64,000 bases of DNA, taken from positions 9,062,825 to 9,126,824 of the forward strand of contig JAJHZJ010000311.1 of NCBI GenBank assembly GCA_023548195.1, in the 5' to 3' direction. This document shows positions 55,490 through 64,000 of the stretch, one piece after another. Position numbers and translations under genes: made by a program. This DNA comes from Bettongia penicillata ogilbyi. Taxonomy: Eukaryota > Chordata > Mammalia > Diprotodontia > Potoroidae. Under the pieces are notes generated by a model. It was not told the DNA's origin, searched no databases, and was given only the letters and a program-made list of their open reading frames with translations. Each line of letters opens with the position of its first letter. The first letter of the stretch is position 1.

Positions 55490-56432
55490 TTAAGTGACTT
55501 AGATAAAGGGGTAAAAGGTATCCTTATCAAATTGGCCAATGATATAAATCTGAGAAGACTAGCTTCTCATGGGATGACAGAAATATTGTGCAAAAAAAAT
55601 AAAAAGAACTGGACAACATAGACTATTTGGCTACAACCAAGAAGATAATATCTAATAGGGATAAATGCAAAGTTTTACACTGGGGTCAAAAACCCCTTCA
55701 GTAAAATATGAGAAAGGTGTATCATTAGGCAACAGTTTAGAAAAAAAAAAGATGATGGGTGTTTCATGGATTTCAACCTCAATCTGAGTCAACAGTGATT
55801 TGTCATCCCAAAAAAGCTTTTCCATGGCTATAGTGAGAGGCATAGCTTCTAGGAAAAATAAAATAATAGACTCCTGGTACTCTGCCCTGATCAGACCACA
55901 CTTGTAGTATTGTGTTCAAACTGGCTATCACGTCTGGCTAATCGCAATTTAAGAAGGATAAAGATAAGCTAAGAAAGGCTGGAGAGAAGACACAGTAGTG
56001 AAGAGCCTCGAGTTCCTATCATATGAGGATTGGTTGAAGAAACTGCAGGTCTTTAACTTGGAGAGAAGAAAAGACTGAGGCAGGACGTGATAGCTGCCTT
56101 TAAGTTTTTGACAGATTATCATGTGGGGTCTGTTTGGTCCCATTGAGAAGTAGGTGTGAGGACACAAATTCCAAGTAAGCAAATTTATACTTGAAGTAAG
56201 AAATGTTTTCCAAACTATTATGACTATACAAAGATGGATGTGAATTGCTTCAGAATATACCAGGTTCCCCTTCATTGAAAGTCATTCTTTAAATAAATGC
56301 AGCCTTTAAATCCAGTCTTTAAGTAAATACTGGATGACCACTGGCAAGTTCATTGTAGTCAAGGTTACTTTTTCACATTGGGGTGGGAACAAATATTGCT
56401 GAGGTCCCTCCCAACTCTGAAATTCTGTGACT
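55490..56432 (+). mobile_element. CR1/L3 LINE, ORF2 end and 3' tail
   Basis: Clear CR1 order: 'aaattggccaatgatataaa', 'taatagggataaatgcaaag', 'aggcaacagtttag', 'ctgccctgatcagaccacac', 'ttgtagtattgtgttcaaac', 'tatcatatgaggattggttg', 'cttggagagaagaaaag', ending 'ggtccctcccaactctgaaa' and the CR1-type terminal 'ttctgtg' at about 56,426. Codes the last part of a CR1 ORF2 reverse transcriptase; stops throughout. Confidence 0.85.
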
Positions 56433-56514
56433 TTCTGGAGGATATAGTAGGAGATAAAGATAGGGACTAGACCTCTGATAAGCAGATTATCACTTTCTTT
56501 GAAACATATTGTCT

Positions 56515-56640
56515 TAGCTACCTAGAACATTGAGAGGTTAAATAAGTTGCCCAGCATCACACAGCCATTGGTATCAGAAGCAGCATTTGAATCCAAATCT
56601 TTCTAGCTTTAAGCCCAGCTGTGCATTATGCCACATTCTG
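56515..56640 (-). mobile_element. MIR fragment, antisense
   Basis: 'gagaggttaaataagttgcc', 'cagcatcacacagccattgg', 'agcagcatttgaatccaaat'. Confidence 0.75.
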
Positions 56641-57394
56641 AGGATATAAGCACATAATATTTCTGAAACAATCTCACATATACTCTGCTTTCTGAGATAA
56701 AATGCTTTATTTAGAGATACTGCTAGTAATCTTTTAAGCACTTTTGTGGGGTGGGAGGTTCAGTTTAAAGCTATAGAATGCTCAATTAGAATAATAAATA
56801 GAATAAGTAGAATGCTGCAGGGCCTTGTAGCTTGGGGCATGGAATATTGATCTCTTCCTATGTTTCCTGCTATTTATACCAAGGAATTGAAACATCCCCA
56901 GAGGATTTCCCAGTCCCACATGTCCCCAATCCTGCCTTCAGGGACAGGTGGCCTGAAACTACAGGCCCACAAGTTACAAAGGAACCCAGGCCTGTGATCT
57001 TTCTGATAGACCCAGTTGACCTACCTCTCCCCAAGGGGAGGACTAAGTCATCCTGACTTCCCAAACATGGACCTCTGGAGGACCCAGGTTTCCTAGATAC
57101 ACCTGTAATCTGAATTTGGATGCATGGAAGAGAAACCAAAAAGATTTAGAGAGGGAAAAGACTTTAGACCCTGAAATAGCAGGTCTGGAAAGGACCTTTT
57201 ATTTCATTTATTTTACTTTAGACAAATAGTAAAACTGAAATACATAATAAGAAAAATAAAAAGGAACATTATAAACTTAAATATAGAATAAGAAAAGTAA
57301 AAATGCATATTATGTGCACAGCAAACCGCAGGAGAGGATTCAGAATATATAGCAATAACTTTTCATTTCAAAAAAGTTTATATATTAAATACTA
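56641..57394. other. No recognised feature
   Basis: Includes a slightly GC-richer piece (56,830-57,140) open on both strands but without domain or splice context. The A/T-rich 57,190-57,390 could be the decayed 3' end of the adjacent antisense HAL1. Confidence 0.35.
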
Positions 57395-58620
57395 TATATT
57401 ATGTTGAAAGAGTCCATCTTTTCTTTGCTTCCTTGTACATTTTCTTTGGTTCTCTGCTGTACACTTTTTACTTGGTTCTTTCCCCACCCCTTTCCTTCCC
57501 CTACCACTATCCCAAGGCTCTAACTGAGCAAGGATGTATTGATATATATATATACACATAAACATGTATGCATATACATACATATATAAACATATACTGT
57601 CCCTAAGAGATTCTACTCCTAATCTTTGCTTTTATATTTGTGCATATATTTTTTCCTCTCTCTCCTAACTCCTTTACTTTACTTCGACCTGCTACCTTAC
57701 CCTATTACTTAACCTACCCCCACTCCAACAATCACTCCCTTATCCTCCCATTCCCTTGAATATAAAGAACCTTCTATATCCCCCTTTGACCTATTGCCTC
57801 CCCCTCCCCTCTAAAGACTTCTCCTTTATCCTCTCCCCCCCTCACTATCCCCTTAGAGTTTTATTCCTTTCTAAATTTAGAAGACTTTTATATTTTTCTA
57901 GATATATATGTATTTTCCCCTCTTAAAGCTATTCCTGATGAAAGTAGGTTTCCAGAACAAACTAATTCCTCTGTGTTGTTCTTCCTCTTGCACCTCATTT
58001 GTTTAAGATAATTACTGTTTTAGTTGTTCTGGAAAGGCTTTCCTTTTTGAAGTCATATGATACTCAGGTCTACCCCAATCTTTTTTATAAGCTACCTAAT
58101 TACTAGTAACAATCTTAGACCCAGGTTTTATGCTTTCCATACATAAAGATAAATATTCTATCCTTATTTAGTCCTTTCTAATTGGTCATTTGTAAGTACC
58201 TTATATTTCTCTTAGCTCTTATATATCAAGTCTTGTACTGCGTTTAGGGTTTGTATTTTTTTAACAAACTCCTGAAAGATTGATAGTTGATCAAAAGTTC
58301 ATTATTTTTGTTCTGAATTATACTTAGCTTTACTGAGTATAATATTTTTGACCAGAAGCCTGGTTCTTTTACTCTTCAATATATAGTGTTCCATGACCTG
58401 TGGTCTTTTACTGTCACAACTGCTAGGTCTTACGTGATTCTAATTGTGGTCCCAGCGTATGTAAATTGTTTTTTCTTGTTGCTTGCAATGTTTTGTCCCT
58501 GATATGAGGATTTTGAAATTTAACTATAGCATTTCTGTGAGTTTTACTCATAGAATCTCTTTCAGGTGGTGATCAGCGGATTTTTCTCTGTTTCTACTTT
58601 CCCTTCTTGTTCTAATGCTT

Positions 58621-58637
58621 CAGGACAATTTTCTTTT
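58621..58637 (+). repeat. Target-site duplication, left copy (deleted HAL1)
   Basis: CAGGACAATTTTCTTTT. The right copy at 59,796-59,812 differs only by G for A. Confidence 0.8.
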
Positions 58638-59795
58638 TTTTATGTTTATTTATTTATTTTTAGTTTTCAACATTCATTTCCACAAGATTTTGAGTTCCAA
58701 ATTTTCTCCCCATCTCCCCACTCCCACCACCCCATCACACTTTGCATTCTGATTACCCCTTCCCCCAATGTGCTCTCCCTTCTATCACATCCCACCCTTC
58801 CCTTATCCTCATCTTCCCTCTTTTCTTATAGAGCAAGATAGATTTCTATACCCCATTACCTGTATTTCTTATTTCCCAGTTGTATGCAAAAACAATTCTC
58901 AACATTCATTCCTAAAACTTTGAGTTCCAACTTCTCTTCCTTCCTCCCTCCCCACTCATCCCCCCTAGAAGGCAAGCAATTCAATATAGGTTGTATATGT
59001 GTAGTTTTGCAGACAACTTCCATAAAAGTCATGATGCGAAAGACTATATTTCCCTCCATCCTATCCTGTTCCCCATTTATTCTATTCTTTCTTTTGACTG
59101 TGTACCTCCCCAAAAGTGTTTACTTCTAATTACTCCCTCCTCCCATTTGCCCTCCATTCTATCATCCCTCCTCCTCCACTTGTCCCTTTCTCCTCACTTT
59201 CCTATAATATAAGATAGATTTGCATACCAAATTGAGTGAGCATGTTATTCCCCACTTAAGCCAAGTGTGAAGAGAGTAAGTTTCATTTTTTCCCTCTCAC
59301 CTCCTCCCTTTTCTCCTCCATTGTAAAAACTTTTTCTTGCCTCTTTTATGAGAGATAATTTGCCCCATTCCATTTCTCCCTTTCTCTTCCCAATATATTC
59401 CTCTCTCACCCCTTAATTTTATTTTTTAGATATCATCCCTTCTTGTTCAACTCACCCTGTGCTCTCTGTTTATATGTATGTGTGTGTATGTGTGTAATAT
59501 GTCCAACAACCCAAATACTGATAAAAGTCTCAAGAGTTACAAATATTATCTTTCCATGTAGGAATGTAAAAAGTTCAGCTTTAGAAAGTCCGTGCCTGGT
59601 GTGATAAACCTTTCCTGTCAGCCTTCCAGGCTGTCTTGGACTGGAAATCTCTTTCACTTTGTCATTTTGTGGCTTCTGTTGCTCTAGCATTTGTTTAGAG
59701 TCATTTTTCACAGGTGTTTTATGGGCTACGTGGGGGAGCTTCTACAGGTCCCTCTTTCTACTCCACCAACTTGACTCTGCCCCCCAAATGGATCT
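58634..59795 (-). mobile_element. HAL1 derivative lacking ORF1 (5' UTR joined to 3' UTR)
   Basis: About 1.15 kb. On the minus strand it starts with the HAL1 5' end ('agtcaagttggtggagtaga', 59,778-59,752) and about 190 bases of 5' UTR, then jumps directly into the HAL1 3' UTR at about 59,588 ('tgaactttttacattcctac' corresponds to 36,930-36,948), keeping the microsatellite, the G-rich tract and the A-tail. The whole ORF1 is missing. Both ends are intact and a 17-bp target-site duplication with one mismatch flanks it (58,621-58,637 and 59,796-59,812), so the deleted form itself inserted. Confidence 0.82.
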
Positions 59796-59812
59796 CAGGA
59801 CAGTTTTCTTTT
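59796..59812 (+). repeat. Target-site duplication, right copy (deleted HAL1)
   Basis: CAGGACAGTTTTCTTTT, pair of 58,621-58,637. Confidence 0.8.
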
Positions 59813-60865
59813 ATTATTTCTTGTATTATTATATTATCAAAACTTTAAGGTAATACAGTTATTCTTATGTTTTCTCTTCTTGATCTATTCTCTAGATCCA
59901 TTTTTTTATCATGAAATGTTTCACATTCTCTTCTATTTTTTCATTCTTTATATTTTGTTTATTTCTTCATCTCATAACTTTTCTGGGTTCCCCTTGCCCA
60001 GTTCTGCTTTTCAAGGAGTTATTTTCTTCTTTAAGATTCTTGATCTTCTTTTCTAATTGTTTGGCTTTCTTTTCATAATCTTGTTTTTCTTGCATTATTC
60101 TTATTTTTCTTTTTAACTTTTCCTCCATCTCTTTCATTTGGTTTTTAAAGTCTTTTTTAAGTTTTTCAATGAATTAATTTTTGGTCAGAGGACCATTTAA
60201 GATTAGTCTTTGGAGGAAGAAGAGGGTTTCTTTGTTTAAGTATCCTCCTCTGAAGATGAATCACAGTCTTTTCTATGGTTGAATTCTTTCTAGATTGCCT
60301 GTGTTTTTTTTAATTATTTAGTTTTTATAATCACCTCAAATTCTGGAATGTGGGGGATGGTGCCTCTGACCTCTGATACTTCAGTTTTCCCCTTGACCTT
60401 GAACTCAAATCAAGACCTACAACCTCCTGTAAAGGCACTTAAGAGATCCTTGATTTTATGTGATGCCAGTGGCATCTCTGCTCTACTGCTTCTGCACTCA
60501 CTAGATGTATGCTGGTGCCTTCTCCCCCCAACCACTCTCCACAGTACACCTGAGTCTGGCATTCCTTTTCAGCAGAGGTTCTTTAGATCTTCCCTAGGTC
60601 AAATTCTCAACTTTCTTCACTGTCCTTGGAGTAAAAGCTCCTGTGACTGTGGCCAAAAAAGCCTCCTAACACAGCTAACCCCAAGGCTTGCTACTTGTTA
60701 TTTAAGCAACTTGCTGCTTGTTTTTAAAGCCTGTAGGTGTTTATTCTTCATTGGGAGGAAATCTTGTCTTGGGATTTTTCTTCAGATCTCCTCTGTTTGT
60801 CCAAGGAGGACCCATGTTCTAGCCTATTTTATTTCTTTTCACTTCTCTATGTTTGCCCAGGGGTC

Positions 60866-62385
60866 CTAGCTAAGAAATAGAGGTGTAGATCAGTGGAATA
60901 AGTTAGGTTCACAAGACACAATAGTCAATGACCATAGCAGTCTACTGTTTGATAAACCCACGGGCTCCAGATTCTGGGATAAGAACTCACTGTTCTACAA
61001 AATCCTCTGGGAAAACTAGAAAATAGTGTGGCAGAAAAAGGGCATAGACCAACACCCAACACCATATACCAGAATACAGTCCAAATGGATATATAACCTA
61101 GGTGTAAAAACTGATACATAAACAAGTTAGGCAAACAAGGAATAGTTTATCTATCAGATTTATGGAGAATTGAGGGATTTGGGACCAAAAAAGAGATAGA
61201 GAACATTATGAAATGCAAAATGAATGATTTTTATTGCATTAGATTGAAAAGTTTTTGCACAAACAAAGCCAATGCAACCAAGATTAGGAGAGGCAGAAAA
61301 CTGGAAAATAATTTTTACAACTAGTATCTTTGATAAAGGTCTCATTTTTAAAATATGTGAATATATAGAGAACTGAGCCAGATGTACAAGAATGTAAGTC
61401 ATTGCCCAATTGACAAATGGTCAATGCATATGAATAGGCAGTTTTTAGACAAAGAAATTCAAGCTATCCATAGTCATATGAAAAAATGCTTTAAATAACT
61501 ACTGATTAGAGAGAGGCAAATCAAAACAACTCTGAGACTCCATGTTACACCTATCACATTAGCTAACATGGCACAACAGGAAAGTGATAAATGTTGGGGA
61601 AGATGTGGGAGAGCTGGAACACCAATTCATTGTTGGTGGAGCTGTGAGCTGACCCAAACATTCTGGAGAGCAAGTTGGAACAATGCCGAAAGGATTATAA
61701 AACTGTACATACTCTTTGATTGAGCAATATTGTTTCTAGGGCTATATCTGAAATAGATCATAAAGATGGGAAAAGGACTCACATGTACAAAAATATTTAT
61801 AGTAGCTCTTTTTGTGGTGGTCAAGAACTGGAAATTGAGGAATGCCCATCATTTGGAAAATGGCTGAACAAGTTGTGGTATAGGAGCATAAGGGAATGCT
61901 ATTATGCTATAAGAAATGATGAGCAGGTAGACTTCAGGAAAACCTGGAAAGACTTATATGAATTGATGCTGAGTGAAGTGAGCAGAACCAGGAAAACATT
62001 ATACACAGCAACAGCCAGTGTGTGAGGTCTGATTTTTATAGACTTGGCCCTCCTCAGCAATGCAAGGACTTAAACATTTCCAAAGGATTCACAATACAAA
62101 ATGCCACTCACATCCAGAGAAAGAACTACAGAGTCACAACATGGAATGAAGCAGACTACTTTTTTTTTGTTATGTCTCATTTTGTTTTGTTTTGTTTTTC
62201 TCATAGTTTCTCCCATTTGTTATAATTCTTCTATGCAATATGACTGGTAGATAAATATATTTAATAGGAGTGTATGTTTAGAGTTCATATAAGATTGCAT
62301 ACTGTCTTTGGAAGGGAGTGAAGAGGGAGGGGGAGAGAATTTTAAATTTATAGAAGTAAATATTGAAAACTATATTAAATTTGAG
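60866..62385 (+). mobile_element. L1 ORF2 C-terminal part and 3' UTR
   Basis: Starts 'gctaagaaatagaggtgtag' and 'atcagtggaataagttaggt', which match 28,945-28,985 of the other L1. It runs through the ORF2 end ('ggcacaacaggaaagtgata', 'aagatgtgggagagctggaa') with a partly open frame 61,720-62,025, and a full 3' UTR ending near 62,385. 5'-truncated. Stops present. Confidence 0.88.
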
Positions 62386-62409
62386 AGGAAAAGAAACTAT
62401 TTTCTTTCT

Positions 62410-62655
62410 CTTATTAGTCTGCTAGGTGTTCTGGACCTGAAATAAGGATATCTTGTTTTCAAATCCTGCCTCAGGTACTTCCTAGCTCTGTGTACTTGGG
62501 TAAGTCACGACATATTTTCCTTAGTTTACTCAATCATAAAAAGGGATAAAAATAACACCTATCTCCCAGAATGGTTGTCCGGATCAAAGCTCTAAATTTA
62601 GCACAGTGCCTTGCATATAGTAGGTGTATTAATATATTATATATCATATACAAGT
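62410..62655 (+). mobile_element. MIR-type CORE-SINE
   Basis: 'ttttcaaatcctgcctcagg', 'tacttcctagctctgtgtac', 'ttgggtaagtcacgacatat', 'ctatctcccagaatggttgt', 'agcacagtgccttgcatata'. Confidence 0.8.
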
Positions 62656-62689
62656 GTTAATAAATACTTATTCCCTCCCTTGCCTCTTA

Positions 62690-63000
62690 TTTCTCCAATA
62701 GAATAAAAAGTCCTGTCTGGGTCTTTAAAGGCCTGCCCACCTGCTTTCAGCCTACATTCACCAGGTTCATCAAAAATTTTTCTCCTTCATATACTTTACA
62801 TTATAGTCAAATAGTCTTTCTTGCTTTTCCATGCAGGTAACAATTTATTAACTGCCTCTGTGCCTTTGCATAGACCATACCCCCAGTCTATAAAGCCCTC
62901 TATCCTCACCTCATTTTCTCTGACAGGCCTATCATCTCTTTGTGGAGGGCTCCCAGATCCAATCCATCTTCTCACTAAGATGCGATTCTAATTTAAGTTA
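62690..63000 (+). mobile_element. L2 ORF2 3' part
   Basis: 'ctttaaaggcctgcccacct', 'gcctctgtgcctttgcatag', 'accatacccccagtctataa' and 'ctgacaggcctatcatctct' follow the L2 order (cctctgtgcctttgcacatgctgttccc). Confidence 0.75.
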
Positions 63001-63089
63001 GCACTTACCTGTTTTCAAATGGTTTTAAAAGCCATTTATGTAACTCATGTTGCAGTGCATGTTGCTATAGAAAATCATGTTACAAATGT

Positions 63090-64000
63090 AGCTTCTTCCA
63101 GGGCCTCAGTAATTATCTATCTTAACATTTCAAATTGAATGAACTTAGAGGCATCTTCAACTCAGTAAGTCCAAATTTGAAATTCCCTCCAAAAAAATCT
63201 CCTCTGTTCCAAAATTAATTGCTTCTGTTGACTATCCTTCTGGTCTACCAAGTTCATAACTTTGACAATATCTGGACACCTCCCTGTCACTCACCTTGTA
63301 TATCTAATGAATAGTCACATCTTGCTGCTTCTCTATTTATGTCTCTCATATATGACCCTTTCTCTCCACTCACACAGCTGCCACCTTGGTTCAGGCCCTC
63401 ATTACCTCTCACCCAGATTGTTGAAATAATTGGTCCTAATTGGTTTCCAGATCTCAAATGTTTCCCCACTCTAAACATCCTACCTATTACTGTCAAAGTG
63501 ATTTAAAGACTGATTTGACCGTATGACTCCCCTACTCATTCAACTCCAATGGATTAAAGATCTACAAAATCTGACCCCTATATATTTTTCAGTAATATTA
63601 AACATTAGCCTTGTCAGACATTACTTGCTCCCCCACCATTACCCTCACTACTACCATCACCACCATCATCACCACCACCATTTCATATTTTGCAAACCAA
63701 TCAAATTGCCCTTATTTATGTTGCTTAAACATAACATTTCATCTCCCATCTCTACACCTTTTCACCGGCCATATAACATGTCTGGAATCCCCATCCTTCT
63801 CTACTTCATAAAATCCCTTTCTTTCTTAAAGATTCAATCAGACCATGATATCCTTCATGTAACCTTTACTACCTTTCTCACACTCCTTCTCAATAACAAA
63901 TTACTTTGTACATTTGGGTTTACTAACTGGTTCTCTGAAGGCTTCATGTTTATTATTTTCTGTGGAATATTAGTACTGCCTTCCTATCCCACAAATTGTG
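63090..64000 (+). mobile_element. L2 LINE, longer fragment running off the window
   Basis: ORF2 text of L2: 'aattgaatgaacttagaggc', 'ctgccaccttggttcaggcc', 'ctcattacctctcacccaga', 'aaagtgatttaaagactga', 'ttgaccgtatgactccccta', 'caactccaatggattaaaga'. An ACC/ATC trinucleotide run lies at 63,640-63,685. A second L2 copy in the same orientation as 62,690-63,000. Confidence 0.75.

Larger units (their letters stand above)
58310..60300 (-). pseudogene. Decayed ORF1 of the old antisense HAL1/L1, split
   Basis: On the minus strand the Lys/Glu-rich coiled coil (60,190-59,900), the 'ctagagaatagatcaagaag'-type border (about 59,890) and, after the insertion, the RRM end and the C-terminal domain (58,600-58,310) can be followed. 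It contains many stops and frameshifts. Role as for other ORF1p copies: RNA binding in the element RNP. Not functional. Confidence 0.6.
57395..60865 (-). mobile_element. Old HAL1/L1-type element, antisense, interrupted
   Basis: Minus-strand order: 5' UTR-like 60,865-60,320, ORF1 about 60,300-59,813 (coiled coil) continuing at 58,620-58,310 (RRM and C-terminal domain), then a C/T-rich 3' UTR on the plus strand (57,395-58,300, with a TATA/TATG tract at 57,536-57,595). It is interrupted at 58,634-59,795 by a younger deleted HAL1. The ORF1 matches the other copies only weakly (for example 'ctttcaggtggtgatcagcg' at 58,560 corresponds to 'ctttcaggtggtgatcgatg' at 31,585). Confidence 0.7.

Noticed and set aside
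58634..59795. Spliced retrocopy of HAL1 RNA
   Set aside because: The 5' UTR/3' UTR junction shows a short shared 'ggac' and no GT donor or AG acceptor in the intact copies at that place.
60348..60869. 173-codon plus-strand frame
   Set aside because: Antisense to the 5' UTR of an old HAL1/L1-type copy; no domain or splice context.
60820..60910. Firm call of twin-priming inversion
   Set aside because: The minus-strand side carries its own ORF1 and HAL1-type 3' UTR, so it is more likely an independent element; kept only as a low-interest observation.

Overview
The window looks like intergenic or intronic DNA from a marsupial genome. It is AT-rich and CpG-poor and packed with interspersed repeats. 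The combination seen is marsupial-type L1 and HAL1 (half-L1) elements opening with a GGAGCCAAGATGGTGGAGTA-like end, tRNA-derived SINEs (MIR/THER-like, plus one type ending in an RTE/Bov-B-like tail), and older L2 and CR1/L3 copies. I cannot name the species. I found no intact host protein-coding gene, rRNA, tRNA or CRISPR array. The longest open frames are remnants of LINE ORF1/ORF2 or chance frames in repeats.

Layout. 1-1,435 is an internally deleted L1. 1,436-14,540 mixes old SINEs, L2, a CR1 with an L2 inside it, old antisense L1 pieces and a full-length 7SL (SRP) RNA pseudogene at about 8,530-8,830. 14,540-18,920 is mostly repeat-free. 18,925-20,460 is an antisense L1. 20,647-24,480 is an old L1/HAL1-like copy carrying a 500-bp insertion. 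25,868-30,210 is a long L1 lacking the end of ORF1 and the endonuclease part of ORF2.

30,211-39,262 is the most structured part. A minus-strand HAL1 sits in the tail of that L1. About 610 bp away, head to head, lies a plus-strand HAL1 that was itself split by a second HAL1. Target-site duplications can be read for both plus-strand insertions. 39,263-43,350 holds little except L2 and L1 fragments. 43,560-44,930 is a repeat-free block that could be a conserved non-coding element.

44,931-51,445 carries L1 3' ends, three tandem SINEs, an antisense L1 piece and an LTR-like block with an internal duplication. 52,060-52,560 (minus strand) is a decayed Ty3/gypsy reverse-transcriptase fossil. 54,120-57,150 has MIRs and a CR1 3' half. 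57,395-60,865 is an old antisense HAL1/L1 into which an ORF1-less HAL1 derivative inserted with a 17-bp target-site duplication. 60,866-64,000 holds an L1 3' end, a SINE and two L2 fragments.

The genes here do not cooperate in any host pathway. The biology is retrotransposon history: L1 machinery moving itself and the non-autonomous HAL1, SINE and 7SL copies. All family names come from memory of family consensus patterns; no database search was run.
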